From Knoxdaviesia capensis (lineage: Eukaryota > Ascomycota > Sordariomycetes > Microascales > Gondwanamycetaceae): 64,000 nucleotides of DNA. A program made the position numbers and the translations under genes. Within the stretch, counting starts at the first letter, position 1. Every line of letters starts with the position of its first letter. The stretch is taken from NCBI GenBank assembly GCA_001510575.1, contig LNGK01000008.1, positions 1,934,340 through 1,998,339 on the forward strand, given 5' to 3'. Below are positions 12,301 to 22,699 of this stretch, one piece after another. Under the pieces are notes generated by a model. The model saw only the letters and a program-made list of their open reading frames with translations, was not told the origin of the DNA and made no database searches.

Positions 12301-13176
12301 AGAGGGTTGTGAATTTGAGACTTACAACATCGTCTATCTAATACCGCGGAGGTGCGGGACAAGAATGAGTGTGGCAGTTTCTTAAGATGCTAGACAGTCG
12401 ATTGTTGTAATATAAAATCCCTCGCTTTTTTTGCAGGACTCTCAGTCGTGCGTACTGTACTGTTAAAGTGGGAAAAGGAAAACCAACAGTGGTTGAGAAT
12501 AGCCTCTTTCGCCTGTAGATAGCCGACGATCGATCCTCCGGCTGCAAAGAAGCAAAGAGAAACAGAACAAAGTACTTCTGTAGCTTGGTGCAGGCTGGCG
12601 GCAAAAACCCATGCTCTGGTAAAATGCGAAATACAAGTCTCGGGGGATATGTCGCAATATGAAAGCATTAGGGTGGATAAGGGATCCTTTTTTGTTTGTT
12701 TGTCACTTACACGACAATCATCCTGTGTCCGAAGCCGGCTAGAGGCATAGACACCAGCAAATTGGCCGAGCACGTTGGCATTCATGCAAGAGAAACAGCG
12801 GCCAGGCCGAAGGATACTGGCATGGTGGGAAATGAAAGATGAATGGTACGGCAGCCAGCCGTGGTGCTGTGGTGTCAAAACCAGACGCAGGATTGGTGCG
12901 AGTGCGACCGAATGCCGTCGTTTGCTTGGAAAGCAAGGCGAAAAATAAAAACAGCAAGCCCAGCCCTGTCGTAACAAGCCAGGGCAGATCGCAATCACAG
13001 TGGTTGGTTGATGATGGTGGTGGTTTGGGCGCGGGGTTGATCAGAACCCACTTTCACAGGCCAGTTCGTCGTTGGTTTATGCTGCTCACCATCTCATCCA
13101 TCCCACGCAGTAGCTTTCGGCGGGGAATGCAACGCACAGCAAACGGGTTGAGCCACCCGAAGGATTCGTGGATGTG

Positions 13177-13178
<2 letters not shown>

Positions 13179-13222
<44 letters not shown>
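13179..13222. repeat. (GA)22 microsatellite
   Basis: An uninterrupted GA dinucleotide run of 44 nt lies in the gene-poor region. It accounts for poly-(Ser-Leu) or poly-(Arg-Glu) open frames there, which are not genes. Confidence 0.95.
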
Positions 13223-13226
<4 letters not shown>

Positions 13227-16200
13227 GTATGTGCTGTTGGTCTGTACTGTACTGTCCTGTCCTGCATGTTAGAGTAGAGGGGGCAAGCACCATCGAAAAG
13301 GAGAGATAGCATTTCGCCATCTGATGTTGTTCTCGTTTGTTGGGGTCTGATGAGCATCGTATTCTTCCTCTTCAAGCCTGTGAACGGGGCCGGTCGGGAG
13401 TTTATTGCTCCAGTCTGTGCTCCTGAAGCGAGAAACTGGGGCCATGGCACAGAAAGGAAGGAGGAAAAGCACAAGACCAGTCCAGGGTCACAGCTTCGGT
13501 GCCGATTAGAAAGATAAGAATGCGTGGGCGGCCAAAAGAACGACAGGGAACAGGGCAATCGGGCGGGCCCTGTCAGCAAAGCAAACAGGAGGGCTCTCGG
13601 CATCCGTCGACCCCCCTTGTTCTTCAGGCCCGATGGTGTCAAGTCCGTCAGTTGCCTGGGATGGACATGGCAGAGATTGTGAAAAGTCCCTGTCGGCCAT
13701 TAATGAAGTCAGCACTTTGGAAGAAGCCGGCAAAACACAGCCGGCCACACCAGCGGGAGGTTGCAGCGCAGCTAATGTGAACAGCATGTGCTATTCCTCT
13801 AGCTCCAACAGTAACAGAATTCGCAGTCCGATGTCGAGAGCCCTGGCGAGATTTGCGTTAGTTTTATCGTTTCTCTAGGTGCATTCTTGGGGTTCCAAAA
13901 GTCCTGTAGTGCCTTAGCGAGATGTCCGACAAGGCCGAGACCATCCATGAGGAATTATAAACCTCGAAGCATAAAAAGGTTAAAAGCCAAAACCACAATA
14001 AGCCCAGGATTTTCAAGATAAAGAAACATACCCCGAACAAACCGAACAGGTACTATTCCCGTATACCCGCAATCTGGGTCCGTTCGCTGTATCGCAGTTC
14101 TGTCTCTTCCGTTTGCTATGTGGGAAGGGGGGGAACTGAATCTCACCCGAACTGTGAGAATCCTTATTTTATCGGGAAACTTCTTACACTGCCCGTCGAG
14201 CCCTGACTTGGCGGCTGTGTAAGACTGCAAAATCTATTTTTGCCGCCAATACAGGGCTTCAGGGCAGACCTGACTGGTCCTAGGGAAGTCAGCCTCCTTC
14301 CCGTTCCATTCTTGGAAAGGCTCTCGAATCGAAATGTTGATCTTTATTTAGGGTTTGCGCCCGAGAGATATTGAAAGGGAGGAGCTGTTTAGTTTCAGTG
14401 TTTGCTGATTCGGATGGTTCACACGAAGGGCTTAGCCCAATAAAGACTTCTGGTGGAGGAGAGGTGGACCTTACATGGGGCATGGGGGTTTCCGTGTTAG
14501 GCATGTCAAGTTGCAGGATAGAGCGCTGTCTAGCTGCTTCGGGACAATTGTGGAGGGTCCGAAGTCGTAGCCAGTTCCTGAACTAATGGGGGAAGCTCGA
14601 TGTGTTCCAGCATGTTATTGCACAACAGTTGGATTCTCTCGGTTTTCGGCGTACTAACGACCAGTGAGTTGGTGGCCAGCATGTGGCTTTCACGCGGCGG
14701 CGTATCGAAGCACTATGACGGCGTAACATCGCACGAGATTCACAGATATCGTATTCTGAGGTCCCTGTCCCACTCATGTCCAGGTCGGCCTGCTGTTTCC
14801 ACTGTCTGCCCTCAACTGTGGCGCTGGCTCGGTTCTTCCCCGCTGGCCCATCCAGCGGCAACGTCCGATCGGAGACTTGATAACACGCACAGTCAGTCCA
14901 GTGTCGAGGGGCACCGTGCCAGGACTTGGTCGGGTGGGTTTGCCGGCCGATATCGTGTGCTGTGTGTGTTTTACACCAGCAGATAGGTGCACTTCTGACA
15001 ACCGCGTATCTGGCTCAAATCTCGTCACCTTGGCGCCATCGGTCACGGTGCACCAAGTGATCTGCAAAAAAAAGAATAGGTAGCCCATTTGGTTAGCAAT
15101 TTCTGGGGCCGTACAAGTACTGAAGTATCATGCACCCAACCCCTCAGGAAATTAAAGGGATCCATTTGACCAAACGACTTTCCTAGTTGGTCATCGGCGC
15201 CCTGTGCCACTCTGCAGTCTGCAGGTTGGCCCCTGACCCTGGCCGCTGCTAGATCGGATGCAACACCACACAAGAGCGAAAAGTTCCTTTGATACGGGAG
15301 AAACGATACACTAGGCTCTGCCGGACGGCGGTTAGGTGGTGCGTGCCTATTAGTGACTTTCTCGATATCTAGAACCAGATTTCTGCTGTGCTCGTACCGT
15401 CGTATGTACAGTATGTATGAATGCACATCTTATCCAGAAACTCAGATCCGCTTGTGGTCCATCTGCCCCGGGCTTCTCAGGCCGCGGCAATCTGAGCTTC
15501 TTAGCTTGGCCGTCGCTGTTGAGGTGTGTATGTAGTTCTTTAGGTGTTCCTGGTCCAAGGCGGAGACTCCAATATCGCGCATGTTCAGCTAGATCGGTCC
15601 CGTAAATCGATGCAGTTCAAAGCTTCAAGTTAGTAAAGGAATCCCTCACTTTCTCGGCCGTGCTGGATAGGGAAGGAGGAAACTTACGGTCCTCTCGGGA
15701 ACTCGGATCCGTTTCCTAGCTAAACCGCCTTCGATGCATGTATGGGAGAGTCTGAACGGCTAAGACGGAGAACATGTGCACTCATGCAAACAGGTTTGTA
15801 CGGATTCTGAACACTAGGTCGTGAGAAGTGGGAACTTAGCTTGTTCAACTTGTGGATCATCACATCAGCTGTCCCCAGATTCTTCCAAGGTAGCAACGCC
15901 CCCGGACTAGACAGCGTGTAGATGATTACGCTCTCTGTAGGGAGGTTAGGGGAGATATCACGAAGAAGACGTATGGCGTTTGCCGAGTGTTATGGAAGTA
16001 ATACGTAATATATTGAACCAATGGCCAATAATTTCACATGACCCAGTATCTGAACGGAAGATGGTAACTTGAGAAGAAAAAAGGACATGATGTGAAAAGT
16101 TGAAGTTTGGGGTAGGAGTTTGAGTGTCAGTGCAAAAAGATCCAGGTGTATGTGCACCAAACTCGACATTTTGTGAGCCCTTACCCTTAAAGATTGGGAA

Positions 16201-16326
16201 GTTACGAGGAGTCTCAGTACTGAGAAGGAGCGATGGAGATTTTACTACAGTACTCGGAGGGTAGGTGCCCGTTCAGTCGCTCCTTCCCTTAGAGAATGCA
16301 GGAGAAAAGAAATATGAGAAAGAAGC

Positions 16327-16333
16327 AAAAAAA
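16327..16333 (-). terminator. Pol III terminator of tRNA-Arg
   Basis: Seven consecutive T on the minus strand begin four bases after the tRNA 3' end, a normal RNA polymerase III stop signal. Confidence 0.8.
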
Positions 16334-16337
16334 CGAT

Positions 16338-16408
16338 GACCACGATGGGGCTCGAACCCACAATCTCCAGATTCGTAGTCTGGCGCCTTTCCATTGGGCC
16401 ACGCGGCC
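16338..16408 (-). tRNA. tRNA-Arg (anticodon ACG)
   Basis: This is a 71-nt cloverleaf on the minus strand. The acceptor arms GGCCGCG/CGTGGTC pair with two G-U pairs. The anticodon stem CCAGA/TCTGG is perfect with loop CTACGAA, giving anticodon ACG, read as ICG for CGU/CGC/CGA. The T arm has the GTTCGAG core. No intron is present. Internal A and B box promoter elements fall at the normal D- and T-arm positions, and a T7 terminator follows. Confidence 0.95.
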
Positions 16409-18487
16409 TACTTGCTTGTTGTTGAAAGGGAGACTCCCAATGGCTCTTAAGAGGTAAGCAGCTTTTCAGCGCTAGAGTTTAGGGCCCGCCGTGGATTTCG
16501 CCACATCTTCTTCGATGCCCATAGTTTTCGAGCCAAATTAAACTCTTTCTAGTCGGCTTTTGACGGAGAGAGGTCCGGCCGCACGAACGAAGGAAAACAA
16601 TTCCCATGCTGTCTTGCAACTGCTTTCGTCGTTGTTCTCTGCCTCCAGACGATGATCCGTCGCTGGCTATCGGGAACCAGCCAGCTGCGACTTTGCATTT
16701 TTGGCCCCTGCGAATTACGTTACATCGAACGGCGGGACCACCATGGAAACCGTTCGGTGGGTTCCCTGTGCCTCTTGGGAGGGCGAAACCTCTTTAATGA
16801 GATTTCATCTCCGATATGCTTCTTTGCGAAGGTAGGACTACTCGTATCGACCTTTTAATTCCGGCGTTATCAACGGCTCTTCTTGTGTGCTCGCGCGTGA
16901 CTTTGATCCTTTACAGAAGTTAATTTCCTCCTCCTGTCTCTTCCTCCCGCCTGATAACTTCAGATGGGGTCCTTTGTTAACGCCCTAGTCCGTGCCTCTG
17001 GCACCGAAGCCACTCCATCTCGCGTGATATCGCGTGCGTCTCTCTCTAGTTCTCCCTCTCTCATGACTTAGCAGTTCAGTGTTCAGTACAAATCGCCGTG
17101 TCTTTGTCTTCTTCCCCAGAATGCCGTGGCAAAATATCCAGAACCGGCGAAGCCCCATGCCGGAGGTCATTTCTCAATTCGGCCCTGTGGTCGTGGCAAA
17201 CAGGTCGGTACTGAACCAATCGGCCCCTGTAAGCTTGTTATTGATAACGCAGCCATCCCTTTGTGGCTATCAAGGTGTCATTGGCAAGCCAAACAGAGGC
17301 TCAAAAGGCAGGGTGTAGTTGTCTTGGGGGTGTGTAGGTAAGAAGCTGTAATGTTATGGGTGGGCGGACGGACACTCGACAGAATTCTCTGCTGTGGCTG
17401 GAGAATGCTACGATGGAAAGCATAGGTATCATATCAAGTCTTGGACGTAATTCTGTCTCTGCAAGGTCCAAAGATCCTTCCAAGAAACTTGCTTACTGAT
17501 GCACGTGTATAGACAACAGGGCGCATATCCATGGAGAGGCTGATACTGTTGATATCTCTTTCAATCCGAGCCGTGAGCTGGACTTCCTTATGTTCATCTA
17601 TCGTTCAAACATCGCGAGTCAGAATCGTCAGACGTTTTCTATCCTCAACCTGTCGTTCCGGCGCATCGAAAGATATCTCGACCGATCTACAGTCCAAGCC
17701 AAACATGTTTGAGGTCGGCCGGCCGCGCAGTAGCTCCAAGCATAGCAGCACCCGGGGCAGTGACCCAAGCAAGAATTCCATGCCGATGACTTCTCCTCTC
17801 CGTCTAGACTCACCCACGTCGTAGTAGGATTTCGCAGTCGCATATTCGTTTGTATGCAGGATGTTCCCACCAGCCGGTATCACGGAACGCTGAATGGAGC
17901 CGACGGCCGATTGATGAACGTCTCGTCCTGTCCGGGACACGTGGGGAAGTCGATATTGCCCGTTACTACCATTTCACTTACAGCTTACATGCTTGTGCGA
18001 AATTAACACCGTTTACTCTCCTTTCTGGCCTGTTGCCGCCGAAAGGAACTACTGTTCGCATACATCGGACACATCCTTCTACAGTAGCATCACAGACACG
18101 AGGGAAGTCGGCGAATGGAATGTGAATATTGGCGTTCTGTGCCCCGATGTAATTCCAGGACTTAGACAATGTAACTGAACGCCAATGTGACGCAAGAACG
18201 AAATGGAAGCACTTGGCAGGGGGATGTGGTGATCGGAGAGACGTGTGTTGAAGCTTTCCTAAGACGCCAAACCCTAACCCTAACCTACCACCAAACGCGA
18301 TACACTTGACATAATAATCTGGCGTTTGATTTCGCAAAATCATCAATGACGTTCCCCCTCATCGATTTTCCATCTACGCACTCCAGACACAAACCGAGTG
18401 CGAAACCGACTGCGACAACTTCCCGACGATACTCTCACCCCCCCCCGGACCGACATCCGCTTCGACAAGCTCCCCGAACCCGCTACG
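16409..18487. other. gene-poor region between tRNA-Arg and MED6
   Basis: No gene can be supported. At 17340-17940 there are moderately coding-like open frames on both strands. On the plus strand, one stretch around 17520-17705 (containing NPSRELDFLMFIYRSN) could follow an intron ending at 17512. On the minus strand, 17940-17605 is open for 111 codons. Neither resembles a family I know, and they exclude each other. A short telomere-like (CCCTAA)2 word lies at 18276-18287, upstream of MED6. Confidence 0.35.
18276..18287. repeat. interstitial telomere-like (CCCTAA)2 / telobox
   Basis: AAACCCTAACCCTAACC lies about 200 bp upstream of the MED6 start. Two perfect units fit a promoter telobox better than a true internal telomere tract. 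Confidence 0.6.
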
Positions 18488-19535
18488 ATGGTCGCAAAAG
18501 AGACACCGCTCGACGAAATCCAATGGCGCAGCCCGCAGGCCGTGGCGGAGATGCAGGGCATCCACTCGAACACGGTGCTGCACTACTTTGCGCGGTCGCC
18601 GTTCTTTGAGGAGACGTCGAACAACGCGGTGCTGTTTTCGCAGGCGCTGCACAACCCGTCGATGTTCCCGCTGATCCAGACGCGCGAGGCGTTTGAGGGC
18701 CGGCTGCGCACGATGGACGGCCTGGAGTTCATGGTCACGCAGGAGCCGGCCGAGATGGGCGTCGGGATGGGCACTGGCGTGTGGGTCATCTGCAAGCAGA
18801 CCCGCCGGAAACGGCCCGGCGAGGAGGACGAGGTCGCGGTGCATGCGACGTACTTTGTGGTTGGCGAGAATATCTACCAGGCGCCGGTGCTGGCGGATAT
18901 CCTGACGGCGAGATTGGTGGGTGGCTATGATCATACATCCCACCGGCTCTCTCACTCCAACGGCCTGCTGTACTGCTTGATTCTCGGGCTAACTTCTGCA
19001 ACGTTTCTCTCCCCTCTAGGCAACCATCACCTCCGCTATGCGCAAAGTGATGTCCGCGACCGACAGCATCCGCACGTGGACCCCCGCCCTCGGCGACCGG
19101 TACATCGACGCGCCAGCCGCAACAACCACCGACACCACCGCCACAGCCTCCGCGCTCCCGAGCGCCAACGGCACCCCAGCCCCGACCGCAACACCCACCA
19201 CACAACAAGCCGCCGAGACCAAGAAACTGCAGACGGTGTCTGAGAAGGCTCTGACGGCGCACATGCACTACGGCGGCGACTACATCGACGAGAACGCCAT
19301 CATCGGCGAGCCGGGCAAGTTCCAGCTGGCGTCGACCGGCCGCAAGGACCGCAGAGGTGTGATTGGCGGCAGTGGCGCTCCTACGCCGGCCGTGGCACCG
19401 GCACGGGCCCCGGTGGTCAAGCCGGAGGAGGCGAAGAAGGACGTGAAGGACCCGAAGGCCGGGGCCGCGCGGCCTGCGGCGCCGAAGCCCAAGAGACGGA
19501 AGAGCAAGATGGGCGTGCAGACCGGGGCGTCGTAG
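18488..19535 (+). CDS. MED6: Mediator complex subunit 6
   Basis: The exons are 18488-18916 and 19020-19535, giving 314 aa. Med6 is a head-module subunit of Mediator, the nuclear coactivator linking transcription factors to RNA polymerase II. The N-terminal half carries family signatures: DEIQWRSP near the start, NTVLHYFARSPFFEETSNN, then VWVICKQTRRKR and ATYFVVGENIYQAP. The intron 18917-19019 joins ILTARL to ATITSAM in frame. The C-terminal half is Ala/Pro/Thr-rich and ends in a basic KPKRRKSKMG tail, as in other fungal Med6 proteins. The frame continues upstream without an ATG, and ATG 18488 fits the family N-terminus. Confidence 0.93.
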
Positions 19536-19759
19536 GTGGGCATGGGGATTTGGGCAAAGAGAGCTTTTCTGCTAGGAGCCGACTCTTTCTCGGAACCAAA
19601 AGTACATATTGGTGGGACTACACCTGACGTTTTATGATTTGAAAATTACACGGAGCATACGGACATATACCCCCGAATACAAAAGCTTATGCAAGCACTG
19701 GGCATTCATGATACATCTGACAGCAATGAAATACATTCATTTTTGTTCTATACATGGTC

Positions 19760-20207
19760 AGTTGGCCGAGTATCCGCCATCTTCTGCGATGGTCGCCGCC
19801 TGAATAAACGTCGCCTTTGAGCTGCGCAAGAACAGAACTGCGTCTGCTTCTTCCTGGGCGGAACCCACTCTCTTGAGCGGCTGCATGGGAAAGGCGATAT
19901 CGTCGGGTGGGAGCTCGGTGGTCATTGCAGCTCTGGAGTTGGAACAGAACCTAACTTATAACGAAGATGTGAATTGGGGGAGAACTGAGAAGGCTTGCTT
20001 GATTAGGCCGGGAGCTACGTAGTTCACTCGAATGTTATATTGCTTTGTGTACTGTGAGGAGAACTATCGTGAGTAAGTTACCGCTTAAAGGTATGTATGG
20101 GAAGATGCTGTATGTCATATCTGGGGAAAATATACATCGAGGCTATACGACTTGGTCATGTTGACAACGCCAGCCTTGGAAGCACATTAAGTCCGTGCAC
20201 ATATGCT
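19760..20207 (-). pseudogene. short-chain dehydrogenase, 3' part (split by Copia A)
   Basis: Reading on the minus strand from the element edge: CASKAGVVNMTKSYSLD, then YTKQYNIRVNYVAPGLIK, then MTTELPPDDIAFPMQPLKRVGS and a C-terminus ending near IAEDGGYSAN. These are the active-site helix (Lys of YxxxK kept, the Tyr not seen), the N-rich strand and the C-terminal cofactor-loop region of the classical SDR family (NAD(P)H-dependent oxidoreductases). Pieces are in different frames, separated by possible introns or decay. The 5' half lies on the other side of the element at 27396-27888. Confidence 0.75.
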
Positions 20208-20212
20208 ATTAG
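20208..20212. repeat. target-site duplication of Copia A (left)
   Basis: ATTAG immediately precedes the left LTR. The partner GTTAG follows the right LTR at 27391. The one transition mismatch is compatible with RIP spilling into the flank. Confidence 0.8.
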
Positions 20213-20365
20213 TGCGGCAGTATATAGCACTCTCACATGAGCACTATCACGTGCCATATCATACTTAGATCAGGTGATGAGCCTGCGGTATTTATCTAGG
20301 ACTCCGCCTAGCTATATACCGCTAGTTAGATATATAGAAGAATTAATATATAATTAGATACTATA
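20213..20365 (+). repeat. 5' LTR of Copia A
   Basis: 153 bp, starting TGCGGCAG and ending in a RIP-altered form of TGCCACA (ACTATA). It aligns along its length with the other three LTRs in the window, differing mainly by C-to-T and G-to-A changes. Confidence 0.95.
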
Positions 20366-20378
20366 GTTATAAGCCTAG
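20366..20378 (+). other. primer-binding site, initiator tRNA-Met anticodon arm type
   Basis: GTTATAAGCCTAG directly follows the LTR. With two RIP-type transitions reverted it equals the complement of the anticodon loop and 5' stem of eukaryotic initiator tRNA-Met, as in Drosophila copia, which primes from a cleaved half tRNA rather than the 3' CCA end. Confidence 0.7.
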
Positions 20379-22699
20379 ATAGATTTTCTCTTATTTAAAT
20401 ACTTTACTCTTTCGAGATTTATATTAGTATCTAGAAACTTCCCGTTAACGATAAGTTATTAATTTTTTTTTACTTAAATATCTAACTTTTAAGTTATTTT
20501 ATCTAGTTATCCTATTCTCGAATAATTACCTTATCTATACGCGATATCTTCTTACGTCCCTAACGCTCTATAAGCTACGCCTACCGTATCCTCTACGCTT
20601 CCGAAGCTCTTATCTTCTAATAAGTAGTTCTTATAGATCGATGCTATAGAAGCTTAGTTAGCCTAGTATAGCGTCTAGTAATACGTTAACCCCGATAGGG
20701 ACCCGAACGCGTACGCGCTAGCTATTAACCCTCTTATTACTTAAACGCGTAAGGAAGTATATAACTAGGCCGTTACTAATTATTTATACGTCGAAGCGGA
20801 GTATACGTCTAAGCTAGTATATTACGAATTTATTTATAAGGTCGTCCGTAAAGGTCTCGAGTCCGATATTAGGCTCGCGTCTTCCTAAGTAAGCCCTAGT
20901 CTAACGTATACTATACTCCTAGATATAATACGCGTTTCGTTAATAGACCTTACGTACGCTAAGGTATTCGATTCCTATCCCCGGGGTATAGGCGACTATA
21001 TCCCGCGATATATACTCTTATACCTTTACGAAGTATATAGTTAAAACGCGACTAAGGACGTATTAAGTATTTTTAATACTTATTATACGGTCCTTACTAT
21101 AGCTAGAACCGTTAGCGATTTAGTCCGTTAAGTTAAGTCCTAGCGAGCGGTCTAAGCGCGTCTTTACGCGCTATATCTTTAGCTTATTTAAGATAGTTAG
21201 GTCGTACTATAAGACCTAATTAATATTCTTAATAGTAATATAGACCCGGAATTTAATAAATATTTATTTAATAAATTTCTTATCCGCTAAGTTAAGCCTA
21301 ATTTTAGTCTTAACGATATCTCTTATATACTTATTATACGTCTTATAGATACTTATATAAGCTCTAACGTTACTATAGTTACTACTAGTTAAGTAGGTAG
21401 TTAATAGCTATTCCTAGTTACCTCTTCTATATTAATTAAGTACTTCTACGTCCTAGGAGCGACTTATTTCTTTAATTTCCGATACTACTTCACTTTCTAT
21501 CGTATAATAGGCGAATACGTCGTAGTAAAGACCCCTTTATATAAGCTTACCTCTACGGTCCGTCTTACTTTTAAGCGGTAGGAAGGCCTAGATATACTCT
21601 ATATTATAAGTCGTTAACTAGAACGCCTTATCCCTACTAAGTACTTATCTAAGCCTTCTAAGTAGTAAAGTAATTTTAAGAGAGGTAATTCCCGAAGTTA
21701 CGGTAACCGCTCGACCTCGTAAAGGGCTTCTACTTCTTCTTCTTTAACGAGCATAACGCCTACCCTACCCGTTCCCTCCTCTAATACCGTACTTAACGAT
21801 AAGTATTAGGTTAGAGCCGTTATTTTTTAGCTTACGCCTAAGTAAGCTATAGTTTTATTTATTACTTATACGAGCGGTTAATCGCGTTTCCGTAACTCTA
21901 CTATCCTTAATAGTAGTTCTACGCTATATATTATTAACGACGTTAATCTCCTAACTGAAGTCGTTCGTATAAAGCTAAGTAAGGCTATCTATATTAGTCC
22001 TAGCTCTTTTTTAATCGCGGCCTAAAGTAAGTACGTACTCGCTAGTTATTTTAAGCTTCCCTCTAATAAGGTAGCTAACCTATATTTAAATAGGGTTACT
22101 CTCGTTAAGGGTTTTTATTTTAATATAGTTAGTTAGAAGATACTTTACGTAAGCGGAGTATAATATAACGGCTTCGATAATATATTACGTACTACTCGCT
22201 TAAAGGTACCTACTATTATTAAGGAGCTCCCTTCTAATAGTAATCTACTTTATATAAAGAGAGTAGACGATATATTACCGGTAGGCGCTATCTATTATAT
22301 ATTACTCGCTAGTATTACTTATAATTTAGAGCTTTCGTTAGTTTATCTCTTAGGCTAATATAAGAGTATAATTCCTTATAACGCGACTACTACCGTTTAG
22401 TATTTACGTACTAGTTATATAAGTAAAACTACGTTTAAGTATATTCTTAAGTAAATTAACGTTAAGCTATCTAATAACGTGCTAAAGCTTCTAGAGTATA
22501 CTTCGTATATTTTATCTAGCGTTATATAAGTAATTAACTATTTACTTACTATATATAAGGCCGTAAGACCGTTTAAGCGCTTAAGCGTTAATCTTTTCTA
22601 CCTACTAGCTAGCGGTAGATATAATTAGGTATAAATCTAAGTAAATAAATTTTCGGGGTTTATAGCGGTATTTCTTTAGGTATCGAAGACTATACCTAA

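Larger units (their letters stand above)
9116..16326. other. long gene-poor region
   Basis: I find no supportable protein gene in about 7.2 kb. Open frames up to about 200 aa exist on both strands, but they lack family motifs, have no convincing splice structure and overlap one another. The first few hundred bases are the protease leader/promoter. Low-complexity tracts include a CT run near 9720, a GAA run near 10507 and a (GA)22 microsatellite at 13179. GTACTGTAC-like palindromic words recur. The base composition is not RIP-like. Confidence 0.5.

Noticed and set aside
13094..13642. Minus-strand ORF with a Ser-Leu repeat
   Set aside because: The repeat is the (GA)22 microsatellite; the rest has no coding character.
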